Source of the DNA: Thermodesulfobacteriota bacterium
GTDB lineage: Bacteria > Desulfobacterota_D > UBA1144
Direction: 5' to 3'
NCBI GenBank assembly: GCA_030835345.1
Contig: JAURPH010000004.1
Span: 1 to 61,580 of the forward strand
Length of the DNA: 61,580 nt
The notes under the pieces: model-generated
The model's database searches: none
Told to the model about the DNA's origin: nothing
What the model saw: the letters and a program-made list of their open reading frames with translations, nothing else
Position numbers and translations under genes: made by a program
In this document: piece after piece, positions 36,984 to 46,556 of the stretch
How the letters are laid out: every line of letters begins with the position of its first letter
How positions within the stretch are numbered: position 1 is the stretch's first letter

Positions 36984-37899
36984 CTAAAAATTCACTAATG
37001 GATTTCATTAAACTATCCGAATTGTCATGCCATTCCATTTTAGAATCTTTTCTTAACCATGTAACCTGTCTTTTTGCCAACCTTCTTGTATTAACTATTA
37101 TCTTCTTAATTGCATCATCAAGTGTCATTTTCTTTTCTAAATATGAAACAATTTCCTTGTAGCCAATAGATTTTAAAGGTTTAATCTCTAATCCATATTC
37201 ACTGATAATACTATCTGTCTCCCCAATTAGTCCATCATCAATCATCCTTAATGTTCTGTTCTTGATGTATAAGTCTAATTCATCTTTATCAAATTTTATT
37301 CCAACTTTTTTAATTTTTACATTAGCTAAAGGTTTTGCTGGATTTTGCTTTAAGTACTCGCTTGGTTTTTGTTTTCTTGTGTAATAAATTTCCATCGCTC
37401 GCACTATTCTACTTTTATCATTTTGCTTAATCTTATCCGCAGTTTCTATATCTATTTTTTTAAGTTGTTCATAAACATGCTGCAAACCCTTTTGATTAAT
37501 TTCCATTAATATTTGATCTCTAACTTCCTTATTGGTACCTACACCTTCGCTAAGACCATTTAGCATTGAACCAATATACAGTTGAGTACCTCCCGCTATT
37601 AGTGGAATGTTATCTAAATTGGTAATCAAATCTCTTGAGAGATTCATATAGTCCCAAGCATTGAAAAAATCATTTGGATCAATTAAGTCAATTAAATGAT
37701 GTCTAACAAGTCCTCTTTGATGAAGGGATGGTTTACCTGTTCCAATATTGAACTTTTTATAAATTTGCAACGAATCAGCTGCAATAACATCTAAATTGAA
37801 CTCTTTTGCAACTTTAATAGAATTTTCTGTTTTTCCAGAACAAGTTGGGCCTGTTAATATTAATATCTTTTTTTGTTTAAATCTCTCTGTAGTTATCAA
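36976..37899 (-). CDS. miaA: tRNA dimethylallyltransferase
   Basis: Adds the dimethylallyl group to A37 of tRNAs reading UNN codons. Length 307 is normal. Seen: P-loop LTGPTCSGKTE, ADSLQIYKKFNIGTGKPS, HHLIDLIDPN and IPLIAGGTQLYIGSML. The start is TTG 37899, inside the end of pnp (23-base overlap), because no ATG precedes the P-loop. It is the last gene of the rimP-nusA-infB run. Confidence 0.95.
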   Translation of the reverse strand: MITTERFKQKKILILTGPTCSGKTENSIKVAKEFNLDVIAADSLQIYKKFNIGTGKPSLHQRGLVRHHLIDLIDPNDFFNAWDYMNLSRDLITNLDNIPLIAGGTQLYIGSMLNGLSEGVGTNKEVRDQILMEINQKGLQHVYEQLKKIDIETADKIKQNDKSRIVRAMEIYYTRKQKPSEYLKQNPAKPLANVKIKKVGIKFDKDELDLYIKNRTLRMIDDGLIGETDSIISEYGLEIKPLKSIGYKEIVSYLEKKMTLDDAIKKIIVNTRRLAKRQVTWLRKDSKMEWHDNSDSLMKSISEFLVN

Positions 37900-39982
37900 T
37901 GTCTTCGTCTAAAGCTTCTTTTCTACTTAATCTTATTTTCCCATCTCTTTCTTTTGATATACATTTTACAAGAACTTCATCACCTTCATTTAATATATCA
38001 GAGACTTGCTTAACTCTTTCTTTAGCTAATTCAGAAATATGAATTAGTCCATCTAATGTTGGGCTTAGACCCACAATGGCTCCAAAGTCTAAAATTCTTT
38101 TTACTGTTCCAACATAAAACTTATCGACTTCTATTTCTCGAACAATATAAGCTATATCACGCAATGCATTTTTACAATTTTCTTCATTTAGAGAAATTAC
38201 ATTCAACCTACCAGTGTCATCAACATCAATTTTTACATCATTATCTTCAGTAAGCTTCCTTATATTCTTACCGCCTGATCCAATAATATCTTTAATTTTT
38301 GCGGGATCTATTTGAATTGTTGTAATTCGGGGTGCATATGGGGAAATTTCATCTTTTTTAACCTCAATTGTTTTTGCCATCTCTGACAAAATATGTAGCC
38401 TACCTTCCCTGGCTTGAGTCATTGCTGATGTAAACAATTCTTTACTTATTCCCTTAATCTTTATGTCCATTTGAAGTGCAGTAATACCTTCAGATGTTCC
38501 ACAAACCTTGAAATCCATATCGCCTAAATGATCTTCATCTCCAAGAATATCCGATAAGATTACTGAATTTTCGCCCTCTTTCACTAATCCCATTGCTATT
38601 CCAGCTACTGGGGCTTTAACAGGAACCCCTGCATCCATTAGTGAAAGCGAAGAGCCACAAACAGTTGCCATAGAAGATGAACCATTTGATTCAAGAATAT
38701 CTGAAACGATTCTTATAGTGTATGGAAACTCATCAACTTCAGGCAAGATGGCCTCAACAGCTCTTTTTGCGAGTTCACCGTGACCAATTTCTCTTCTACC
38801 AGTACCCAATCTAAAAGAAACCTCACCAACACTGAATGGTGGGAAATTGTAATGAAGCATAAAAGACCTCTTGTCTTCACCCATCAAAGTATCTACTCTT
38901 TGCTGATCCTCTTTACTTCCAAGAGTACAAGCAACTAAAGCTTGAGTTTCACCTCTTGTAAACACTGCAGATCCGTGGGCTCTTGGTAATAATTTAATTT
39001 CTGTTGAGATTGGTCTTATCTGATTAAATGCTCTTCCATCAATTCTTATTTGATCATCAAACATCATATTTCTAACAGAGCTTTTTTTGAGAGAGTCAAA
39101 TATATTTTTAAACTCTTTCTCATTGAAATCATCGGCTGTTGAAAATTCATTGAATGCTTTCTGGTAAACTTCGTTTGTTTTAGAGCTTCTCTCCTGTTTA
39201 AGTTTAACTCTTATTGCCTCGTTAAGATCAGTTGATACAGCTTGAATTATCTTTTCTTCTAAGGCTTTATCATTTTCTTTAACTGTAAATTCTCTCTTAA
39301 TAGTTTCATCTGATACAAGTTGATTCTGTAAATTTATAATTTCTTTAATTTTGTCATGCCCAAACATTAATGCTGATAGTACTTCATCTTCTGGTACAAT
39401 ATCCGCTCCACCTTCAACCATCATAATAGCATCAGAACTTCCAGCAATAATAAAGTTTAAATCTGCGTTTTCAATTTCCTCATATGATGGATTGCAAATC
39501 AATTCATTATCAACTCTGACAACTCTGACACCTGCCAATGGTCCATCAAAAGGCACATCTGATACTGTTAATGCAGCTGATGCAGCAGTAATTGCTAGCA
39601 CGTCTGGTGGATTAACATCATCTGCTGAATAAACTGAAATAATAATTTGAGTATTAAAATTATACCCCTTTGGAAATAATGGCCTTAGTGGACGATCTAT
39701 TAATCTCGAAATTAAGGTTTCAGACTCAGTAGGTCTTCCTTCTCTTTTAAAATAACCCCCAGGAATTTTACCAGCGGCAAAAGCTTTTTCTTGATAATTT
39801 ACAGTCAAAGGAAGGAAATTGTCATCTACTGGATCTTTTGCACTCACAACAGTAGCTAAGACTTGTGTCTCGCCTAATTGAGCAAATATAGAACCATTAG
39901 ATTGCTTTGCAAGCTTACCAGTTTCTAGGGAAAAAGTTTTTCCTTCAATTGTCTCTGTTACTTTTTTATATGAAGCCATCAA
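37877..39982 (-). CDS. pnp: Polyribonucleotide nucleotidyltransferase (PNPase)
   Basis: 3'-5' phosphorolytic exoribonuclease, 701 residues. Two RNase PH domains are recognisable (KIPGGYFKREGRPTESE; then RGETQALVACTLGS with GTGRREIGHGELAKRA and the catalytic Asp region around GDEDHLGDMDFK), followed by a KH domain (IIGSGGKNIRKL) and a C-terminal S1 domain (GTVKRILDFGAIVGL). Start ATG 39982 lies three bases after the rpsO stop, the usual rpsO-pnp order. Confidence 0.97.
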   Translation of the reverse strand: MMASYKKVTETIEGKTFSLETGKLAKQSNGSIFAQLGETQVLATVVSAKDPVDDNFLPLTVNYQEKAFAAGKIPGGYFKREGRPTESETLISRLIDRPLRPLFPKGYNFNTQIIISVYSADDVNPPDVLAITAASAALTVSDVPFDGPLAGVRVVRVDNELICNPSYEEIENADLNFIIAGSSDAIMMVEGGADIVPEDEVLSALMFGHDKIKEIINLQNQLVSDETIKREFTVKENDKALEEKIIQAVSTDLNEAIRVKLKQERSSKTNEVYQKAFNEFSTADDFNEKEFKNIFDSLKKSSVRNMMFDDQIRIDGRAFNQIRPISTEIKLLPRAHGSAVFTRGETQALVACTLGSKEDQQRVDTLMGEDKRSFMLHYNFPPFSVGEVSFRLGTGRREIGHGELAKRAVEAILPEVDEFPYTIRIVSDILESNGSSSMATVCGSSLSLMDAGVPVKAPVAGIAMGLVKEGENSVILSDILGDEDHLGDMDFKVCGTSEGITALQMDIKIKGISKELFTSAMTQAREGRLHILSEMAKTIEVKKDEISPYAPRITTIQIDPAKIKDIIGSGGKNIRKLTEDNDVKIDVDDTGRLNVISLNEENCKNALRDIAYIVREIEVDKFYVGTVKRILDFGAIVGLSPTLDGLIHISELAKERVKQVSDILNEGDEVLVKCISKERDGKIRLSRKEALDEDIDNYREI

Positions 39983-39985
39983 ATA

Positions 39986-40246
39986 TTACTTTCTTAATCC
40001 AAGTTTAGTCAAAATTTCTAAATAAACAGTAGAATTTTTTTTCTTAATGTATGACAAAAGCTTTCTTCTTCGCTCAATCATTAAAAGTAATCCACGTCTT
40101 GAAGAGTTATCCTTTTTAAATTTCTGAACATGTTTAGTTAGAATTTCTATTTTTTTTGTAAGAATAGCTATTTGAACTTTACTTGAACCAACATCGCCAG
40201 TCTTTGATGCAAATTCACTGATAATTTCTTGTTTGTTAATAATCAA
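39986..40246 (-). CDS. rpsO: 30S ribosomal protein uS15
   Basis: Small-subunit protein, 86 residues, with the core ASKTGDVGSSKVQIAILTKK and RRGLLLMIERRRKLLSYI. The start is TTG 40246 with a strong GAGGG eight bases upstream; no ATG gives the family N-terminus. A 75-base leader separates it from truB; I do not see a clear S15 autoregulatory fold there. Confidence 0.96.
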   Translation of the reverse strand: MIINKQEIISEFASKTGDVGSSKVQIAILTKKIEILTKHVQKFKKDNSSRRGLLLMIERRRKLLSYIKKKNSTVYLEILTKLGLRK

Positions 40247-40321
40247 ATACTTACCCTCTAAAAAATAATAGCTTAATAATTAATGAAATCTGATAATAAA
40301 TCAAGTTATATTATTTTATTC

Positions 40322-41245
40322 TTATAATATTTTAATCTCGGAATATAAATAGTTTGAACTTTCACTATATTTATTGCGAACAAATATAGTGTTTTTATCA
40401 TTTATATTAAGCAGGAATTGATTTAAATTATAATTCAAAATACCTTTTTTTAAGTCCCTACCGCTTATTGAATCACTAAATATCGTTGTAATATCAACCT
40501 TCTTGTAATTTTTTAACAATATGAGTTTTTTTTCAGATATTTCGCTGATTTTAAAAGTTTTAAATAGTTCATTCAGGTCAAAATATTTAAAATTATTATC
40601 TAAAATCTGATTTAATGAATAAGAGTCCTTTTTTAAAAATGGGCCCGATTGGATTCTATCTAGCTTAGAAACAGTGGCTCCAAGATTCAGGGTTTGACCA
40701 ATAGAATCTACCAATGACCTAATATATGTCCCTGGAGAGCATTTAACAATTATTTCAAATGAAAATTTCCCGATATCAAATATATCTATTGATTTAATAA
40801 ATGATGTCCTTTCTTTAGGTTCAAAAATTTTATTGTCTCGGGCTAATTGATAAGATTTTTTTCCATCTATTTTTATTGCTGAAAATTTTGGCAATTTATA
40901 TTTAAATTCTCCAACATATGAATTAATTGTTTCGTCAATATTTTTAATATTTATATATTGGTGCGCCTTATAATTCTTTATATTATTAATCTCTCCACAT
41001 ATATCTAAAGTATTAGTAGTAAATCCAAGAATACCTTTAACCTTATAAATTTTATTTTCTTCTGGAATAAACTGAATAAGCTTGGTTGAGTTATTAAAAA
41101 AAATTGGCAACACACCTGAGGCTAATGGGTCAAGGGTTCCACTAAATCCAGCTTTAGATTTACCTAAAGCTTTTTTTAATCTCTGCAATTGATTGTTTGA
41201 TGTAGTACCCTTTTGTTTATTAAGTAGTAGGATTTTGCTGTTCAT
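40322..41245 (-). CDS. truB: tRNA pseudouridine-55 synthase
   Basis: Makes pseudouridine 55 in the T loop of tRNAs, 307 residues. Seen: NKQKGTTSNNQLQRLKKALG, the catalytic Asp in FSGTLDPLASGVLPI, YKVKGILGFTTNTLDICGE, and the late CSPGTYIRSLVDSIG. Motif I is slightly unusual (usual start KPxGxTS), but the enzyme looks intact. Its start overlaps the end of the DHH phosphatase gene by 26 bases. Confidence 0.94.
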   Translation of the reverse strand: MNSKILLLNKQKGTTSNNQLQRLKKALGKSKAGFSGTLDPLASGVLPIFFNNSTKLIQFIPEENKIYKVKGILGFTTNTLDICGEINNIKNYKAHQYINIKNIDETINSYVGEFKYKLPKFSAIKIDGKKSYQLARDNKIFEPKERTSFIKSIDIFDIGKFSFEIIVKCSPGTYIRSLVDSIGQTLNLGATVSKLDRIQSGPFLKKDSYSLNQILDNNFKYFDLNELFKTFKISEISEKKLILLKNYKKVDITTIFSDSISGRDLKKGILNYNLNQFLLNINDKNTIFVRNKYSESSNYLYSEIKIL

Positions 41246-42209
41246 ATAATATTCTTTCTCTTAAAAGTTTTTTTAAATTGTCTATATTTCCATCAAAACT
41301 AAAGCCAGAAGCATTTTTATGGCCTCCTCCGTCAAATTTATTGGCCAACAATGAAAGGTCAATAAAGCCATTAGTTCTCATGCTTACTTTCCAGGAGTTT
41401 TCACTAATTTGCCTAATGAAAACACCAATTTTCACTTCCTTATGATTTAGTAAGAAATTTGCTACTCCTTCACTTTCCTCTTTTGTAGTATTAGTAGATG
41501 TATAATTTTCTGTTGTACAAAAACTAATAGATGTCTTAATATCAGAATAAAATTCATGATTTAATAGAATTTCTTTCTCTAATCTAAGCTTGTTAAGAGA
41601 CCTATCATTCATTAGAGATGAATTAATTAATTGCATGTCTCCACCCAGAGTAATTAATTCTGCTGCAACCCTTAATGCTTCAGAGTTTGTATTAGAGTTT
41701 CGAAAAGACGATGTATCAGTAACTATAGTAGTTAATAGTAAAGTTGCTATTAAATTATCTATAGGCTGGCCAAAAGATGAAATTAAATTATAAATTAATA
41801 TTCCAGTTGAAGAGGAATTGGTCTCAATTAATGAGAAATTTGTTTTAATTTTTGGATTTTGATGATGATCAATAACGATAATATCTAGCTTAGTATTTTT
41901 AAGATAAATGGACATGTCATCACCAGTTCTCTCAAAATCATTGAGATCCAACAATAGAATTAGGTCAATATCGTTAGGAATATTTTCAATCGAATTTATC
42001 AAACCAGATGAATCGATAAAATTTAAATAGGCTGGGCATTTATCTCGATTATAAACAGTTGTTTTCTTTCCTATAGAATCAAGAAATAAACCGAAGCCCA
42101 AACTTGAGCCTAGAGCATCTCCATCAGGATCATGATGTGATACAATTAGAAGATTATTTGCTTCCTCAATTTTTTTTTTAATTCTATACAGTTCTATTGA
42201 TGATGACAT
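41220..42209 (-). CDS. nrnA: DHH-family phosphoesterase, NrnA-like
   Basis: Predicted bifunctional oligoribonuclease/3'-phosphoadenosine phosphatase of the DHH-DHHA1 type, 329 residues. Motifs: SHHDPDGDALGSS (DxD metals), DLNDFERTG, VIDHHQNP (DHH) and C-terminal GGGHKNASGF (DHHA1). This gene lies between infB and truB in many delta-like, Gram-positive and candidate-phylum genomes, where rbfA normally precedes it; rbfA is missing here. Confidence 0.92.
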   Translation of the reverse strand: MSSSIELYRIKKKIEEANNLLIVSHHDPDGDALGSSLGFGLFLDSIGKKTTVYNRDKCPAYLNFIDSSGLINSIENIPNDIDLILLLDLNDFERTGDDMSIYLKNTKLDIIVIDHHQNPKIKTNFSLIETNSSSTGILIYNLISSFGQPIDNLIATLLLTTIVTDTSSFRNSNTNSEALRVAAELITLGGDMQLINSSLMNDRSLNKLRLEKEILLNHEFYSDIKTSISFCTTENYTSTNTTKEESEGVANFLLNHKEVKIGVFIRQISENSWKVSMRTNGFIDLSLLANKFDGGGHKNASGFSFDGNIDNLKKLLRERILYEQQNPTT

Positions 42210-42213
42210 TTTA

Positions 42214-44700
42214 TTAGATTGTTTGAGCTATCTTATCATGGGTAAATATTTCTATGGTGTCTCCTTGTTTTATATCTAGTGTATCTTCGACACTTATTCC
42301 ACACTCAAATCCAGAAGCTACTTCCTTAACATCGTCTTTAAATCTTTTTAGGGAGTCAAGAGAGTTTTCACTTAAAACTTTTTCATCTCTGACAACCCTA
42401 AACTTATGGCCTTTAATTGCTTTACCATCAGTTATAAAACAGCCAGCAATTTTTCCTCTTTTTGTTAAATTAAAGACTTCTCTGATTTCTGCATGACCGA
42501 CAATTCTTTCTTCTAAAATTGGATCTAACAATCCTTCTAAAAGCTCTTTGATTCTATCAAGAATTTCATAAATTATTTTATATGTCTCACACCTAACATC
42601 TGACTTTTCCAGCATCTTTTTTACACTATTTTCAATTTGAGTAGAGAACCCTAAAATAATAGCACCAGTTGATTCAGCAAGCATAAAATCTGATTCATTT
42701 ATATTTCCTACTGCAGAATGCACTATCTTAGATTTGCATTTTTCTGATTCAAAATTATTAAGTGCCGAAATGAGCGCATCCAAAGAACCCTGAGTATCTG
42801 ATTTAACAATTACGGGTAGCTCCTTTATCTTTCCTAATAAAACTTCAGAATTAATAAAATCTAATCCAACAGTATGGGATTTAAATGCTTCTTCTTCTTT
42901 TATAGCATCTTGTCTATTCCTAATAACCTCTTTTGCAATTTTATCATTTTTAACAATATTGAAGGGTAGTCCAGCATCTGGCACACCATCTAATCCTAAT
43001 ACTTCTATAGGCATTGAAGGTCCAGAGATTTTTAGCTGCTCATTCTTATCGCTTATGATAGCTCTAACTTTTCCAGAAAATGTTCCACAGATTACAATAT
43101 CACCTTTAGAAATCTTTCCTTCTTTAGGAATCAATGTTGTCACAACACCCCTTCCTTTATCTAAATAAGATTCTAAGACAAAACCAGAACCAGGAACATT
43201 ATTATTAGCTTTCAACTCCATCAGGTCAGATTGTATAACAATTATCTCTAACAACTCATCAATTCCAGTACCCTCGATTGCTGAAACACCTACACATGAA
43301 GTGCTACCTCCCCAATCATCTGAGGCAAGCCCATTCTCTGCTAATTGTGATTTTATATTGTCAATATTAGCATCTGGCTTGTCGATTTTATTAATAGCAA
43401 CTATTATTGGAACATCAGCTGACTTAGCATGATTAATAGCTTCTAAAGTTTGTGGCATTATCCCATCATCAGCAGCTACAACTAGTATTACTATATCTGT
43501 GATACTTGCACCTCTAGATCTCATTGCAGAAAATGCAGCATGCCCAGGAGTATCAATAAAAACTAATTCTTTTTGATTAAATTTGAAACTATAAGCACCA
43601 ATTGATTGTGTGATTCCACCATACTCTTTATTTGCAACTTTTGACTTCCTTATATAGTCAAGCAATGAAGTCTTTCCATGGTCCACATGGCCCATTACTG
43701 TTATAATTGGTGGTCTAGATTTAATATCGTTTTCATTAACTGTAACACCTTCATTTATAACCTGCTTTTCGTTGAATGAATCAACTTCAACATCATAATC
43801 AAATTCTGAAGCAATAATTGTTGCATCATCAGAATCAATTTCATCTTTGAAAGTAAGGCTTAACCCTAAATCAGATGCTTTCTTTATTACCTCGTTGAGC
43901 TTAACTTTCATCTTATTTGCAAGCAAAGTTATTAAGATTTTTTCTTGAATCTTTATTTTTTTTGTTTTTGGCTTCTTTTCAATATTATCATTTTCAGTAT
44001 CAATTCCTTCATCATCCTTCGAGTTATCTTTTGTTTTAGCCTTCTTTGAGTAATTATTAGAAACTAAAAACTCTTTCCTGGCACCAGGCAATTTTGCCTT
44101 TACTGCACTTCTCAAAGCATCCAATGCATCCTCATCTATAATTTCAGCCTTAGAAGGTTTAACTTTTGGCTTCTTTTTTTGCTTTGTGACATCCTTACTT
44201 GCAGGCGGTAAATCTTTTTTCTTAAAATCAGTTGTTGCAACTTGTTTTTTTTCTTCTTTTTTAGGTGTTTCTCTAGCTTCAACCTTTTCTTTCTTGACAG
44301 ATTTATCAACTTGATTATTGAAAGATACATTTTCTAAATCAACAGTTTTTAAAACTCTTTTTTCTGATTTATCATTATTGTCATAACTCTCAACTTTCTT
44401 TATTTCTTTGGACTCTATCTCTTGTTGTTCTGACTCTTTTGGCTTTTCTTTAACAGGTTCTTTTTTCTTCCTTCTAATTGTAACCCTTGAACCTGAGCGC
44501 TTTACTATATCATTTTCTTTCTGTGAATTTGAATTAATTGGTTTTCCAATAATTGAAATTTTTATTTTATTTGCATCCTCTAATGTAATACTACTTGATT
44601 GAGTTCTGGCAACAATGTTCAACTCTTTACACTTAGATAAAATATCTTTTACATCTAAAGACATTTGATCAGCTAATTCTTTTATTCTAATTTTATCCAT
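42214..44700 (-). CDS. infB: Translation initiation factor IF-2
   Basis: GTPase that places initiator tRNA on the ribosome, 828 residues. N-terminal IF2N motif ([17 protein letters not shown]), then a long Lys/Glu-rich linker (residues 60-260), a second IF2N-like segment ([19 protein letters not shown]), and the G domain with [22 protein letters not shown] and NKIDKP, followed by domains II-IV. Starts seven bases after nusA. Confidence 0.97.
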   Translation of the reverse strand: MDKIRIKELADQMSLDVKDILSKCKELNIVARTQSSSITLEDANKIKISIIGKPINSNSQKENDIVKRSGSRVTIRRKKKEPVKEKPKESEQQEIESKEIKKVESYDNNDKSEKRVLKTVDLENVSFNNQVDKSVKKEKVEARETPKKEEKKQVATTDFKKKDLPPASKDVTKQKKKPKVKPSKAEIIDEDALDALRSAVKAKLPGARKEFLVSNNYSKKAKTKDNSKDDEGIDTENDNIEKKPKTKKIKIQEKILITLLANKMKVKLNEVIKKASDLGLSLTFKDEIDSDDATIIASEFDYDVEVDSFNEKQVINEGVTVNENDIKSRPPIITVMGHVDHGKTSLLDYIRKSKVANKEYGGITQSIGAYSFKFNQKELVFIDTPGHAAFSAMRSRGASITDIVILVVAADDGIMPQTLEAINHAKSADVPIIVAINKIDKPDANIDNIKSQLAENGLASDDWGGSTSCVGVSAIEGTGIDELLEIIVIQSDLMELKANNNVPGSGFVLESYLDKGRGVVTTLIPKEGKISKGDIVICGTFSGKVRAIISDKNEQLKISGPSMPIEVLGLDGVPDAGLPFNIVKNDKIAKEVIRNRQDAIKEEEAFKSHTVGLDFINSEVLLGKIKELPVIVKSDTQGSLDALISALNNFESEKCKSKIVHSAVGNINESDFMLAESTGAIILGFSTQIENSVKKMLEKSDVRCETYKIIYEILDRIKELLEGLLDPILEERIVGHAEIREVFNLTKRGKIAGCFITDGKAIKGHKFRVVRDEKVLSENSLDSLKRFKDDVKEVASGFECGISVEDTLDIKQGDTIEIFTHDKIAQTI

Positions 44701-44707
44701 AAAATAT

Positions 44708-46015
44708 TTACTCAGTTACTTCCTCGATAGTTTCTTCATCATTCTCAACTTCGGTATTCCTTAATTTATCTTTCAAGGCACCCCTTGCAGCTGTCTGAAT
44801 TTTTTCTATATCTTCAATACTTGTAATACCAGATGATTTGCTAATCGATTCCTTTTCTCCAAATGCGATATCTTCTAATGTATGAAATCCACCGGCAAAT
44901 AATAAGTTTGCATTGACCTCTGAAATATTTGGTAAAGTGAGCAAAAGCTTTACAACAGATTGTTGCTCTTCTTTAAGTTGAACATCTGTCTTAACTGTAA
45001 TTTCCCAAGAGGTTAACTCAGATGCTAATCTAACATTTTGCCCTCTCCTACCAATAGTTAATGAATATTGATCTTCATCAACAATAACTTCCATAATTTT
45101 TGATGCTTCATCCAGAATAACTTTATTGACTCTAGCAGGAGACAATGCATTACAGGCAAATCTTGCTGCATCTGCAGACCAAGGCACAATGTCTATTTTC
45201 TCTCCCTTAAGCTCTTGTATAATATTTTGAACTCTTGACCCTCTCATTCCTACACAAGCACCAACGGGATCAATGTCTGAATCACTTGATGATACTGCAA
45301 TTTTTGTTCTACCTCCAGGATCTCTAGATATGCCCATTATTTCTACGATACCTTCATTTATCTCAGGTACTTCAGATTTAAAAAGTGATTCCACAAAGTC
45401 TTTATGAGCTCTTGATAGGATTAATTGAGTACCTCTTTTTGCTTCCTCGATTCTTAATAAAACTGCTCTCAATCTATCTTTTGGTTGAAAATATTCTCTA
45501 GGTACCTGTTCATCATAAGGAATAATTGCTTCTGTTCTGCCAATATCAACAACTATTGTACCTCTAGTTATTGTCCTCACCATTCCATTAACCAATTCTC
45601 CTTGTCTAGACTTAAATTCTTCAAAAATAACCTTAGCCTCTGCCTCCTTTATTTTTTGAATTATTTTTTGTCTGGCATTTTGTATAGCAATCCTTGAATA
45701 TTTAGGATTAAGTTTGATACCGATTTCTTCATCTATTTGAACTTCAGGATCAAGTTGTTTTGCATCAATTAAAGATATTTCCATTTCTTCGTCAAAAACA
45801 TCATCTACTACTTTTTTAAATTCAAAAAGTTCAAGTTCGTTAAATTCATTAAATTGACACTCCAACTCTTTATATGATGGGTCAGTTTTTAAAAGTTTAT
45901 GTGCTGCTGCAACTACAGATTCATTTATTGCCTCTAAAATAATTTCCTTATCAATACCTTTATCTTTTGAAACTGAGTCTATAACTCTTGCTAATTCATT
46001 AAATTCATTACTCAT
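44708..46015 (-). CDS. nusA: Transcription termination/antitermination protein NusA
   Basis: RNA polymerase-associated factor, 435 residues. N-terminal domain with SVVAAAHKLL, S1 domain (LVNGMVRTITRGTIVVDIG), KH1/KH2 region (DPVGACVGMRGSRVQNI and LTIGRRGQNVRLAS), and one C-terminal helix-hairpin-helix acidic repeat-like domain (NANLLFAGGFHTLEDIA). Shorter than E. coli NusA (495), with one rather than two acidic repeats. The ylxR gene common after nusA is absent. Confidence 0.96.
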   Translation of the reverse strand: MSNEFNELARVIDSVSKDKGIDKEIILEAINESVVAAAHKLLKTDPSYKELECQFNEFNELELFEFKKVVDDVFDEEMEISLIDAKQLDPEVQIDEEIGIKLNPKYSRIAIQNARQKIIQKIKEAEAKVIFEEFKSRQGELVNGMVRTITRGTIVVDIGRTEAIIPYDEQVPREYFQPKDRLRAVLLRIEEAKRGTQLILSRAHKDFVESLFKSEVPEINEGIVEIMGISRDPGGRTKIAVSSSDSDIDPVGACVGMRGSRVQNIIQELKGEKIDIVPWSADAARFACNALSPARVNKVILDEASKIMEVIVDEDQYSLTIGRRGQNVRLASELTSWEITVKTDVQLKEEQQSVVKLLLTLPNISEVNANLLFAGGFHTLEDIAFGEKESISKSSGITSIEDIEKIQTAARGALKDKLRNTEVENDEETIEEVTE

Positions 46016-46023
46016 AAATACCT

Positions 46024-46479
46024 CTACAACCTTAAGTTGGCTTTCACAATTTCATCAAAGTTTATAGCATACACTTTTCCACTATCATTTATACTTATAA
46101 TAGTTTCTGAAATTGAAACAATCGAACCAACAAAGACCTTTTTCCCATCATCAATAATATTTTTTACTATTATTTTTACATTCCTTCCTTCATATCTTAC
46201 GAAATCATTAATAGATCGAAGAGGACGATTTGGACCAGGAGATGAAACTTCAAGGGTATAAGATTCTTCAAATAAGGCATCTATTTCATCTAATGAGTCA
46301 AGGAGATTGTTTACAATTACACAATCATCAATTGAAATCCCAACTGCACAATCTATAAAAACAACTAACTTAAGGTCGCCTCTATTCGACTTAATTTCAA
46401 TATCAACTAAATCATAACCTGCACCTTTACAAATTGGACTTATTATTTCAAAAAATCTATCTTTTAACTCTTGAGCCAT
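46024..46479 (-). CDS. rimP: Ribosome maturation factor RimP
   Basis: 30S assembly factor, 151 residues. Seen: GYDLVDIEIK, LKLVVFIDCAVGISIDDC, and the signature LEVSSPGPNRPLRS (family LEVSSPGLDRPL). First gene of the nusA-infB operon. AAAGG abuts ATG 46479 and GGGG is about ten bases upstream. Only about 20 bases separate it from the strong hairpin after uvrB, leaving little room for a separate promoter. Confidence 0.95.
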   Translation of the reverse strand: MAQELKDRFFEIISPICKGAGYDLVDIEIKSNRGDLKLVVFIDCAVGISIDDCVIVNNLLDSLDEIDALFEESYTLEVSSPGPNRPLRSINDFVRYEGRNVKIIVKNIIDDGKKVFVGSIVSISETIISINDSGKVYAINFDEIVKANLRL

Positions 46480-46493
46480 CCTTTACAAATCCC

Positions 46494-46526
46494 CAATAAT
46501 AAAGAAGCGGGGCATGCCCCGCTTCT
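46494..46526 (-). terminator. Strong palindromic hairpin with U-rich tail between uvrB and rimP
   Basis: 46503-46526 is a perfect 24-base palindrome with a GCGGGG/CCCCGC core, exceptional in this AT-rich DNA. On the minus strand it is followed by TTATTATT. It lies 30 bases after the uvrB stop and about 24 bases before rimP ATG. It fits an intrinsic terminator for uvrB, or an attenuator in front of the nusA operon. Confidence 0.8.
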
Positions 46527-46556
46527 CAATAATTCAAATATAACATTTGATGAAGA

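Noticed and set aside
40247-40321. Leader before rpsO as an S15 autoregulatory RNA
   Set aside because: The sequence is AT-rich with no stable pseudoknot or hairpin pair I could trace by eye.
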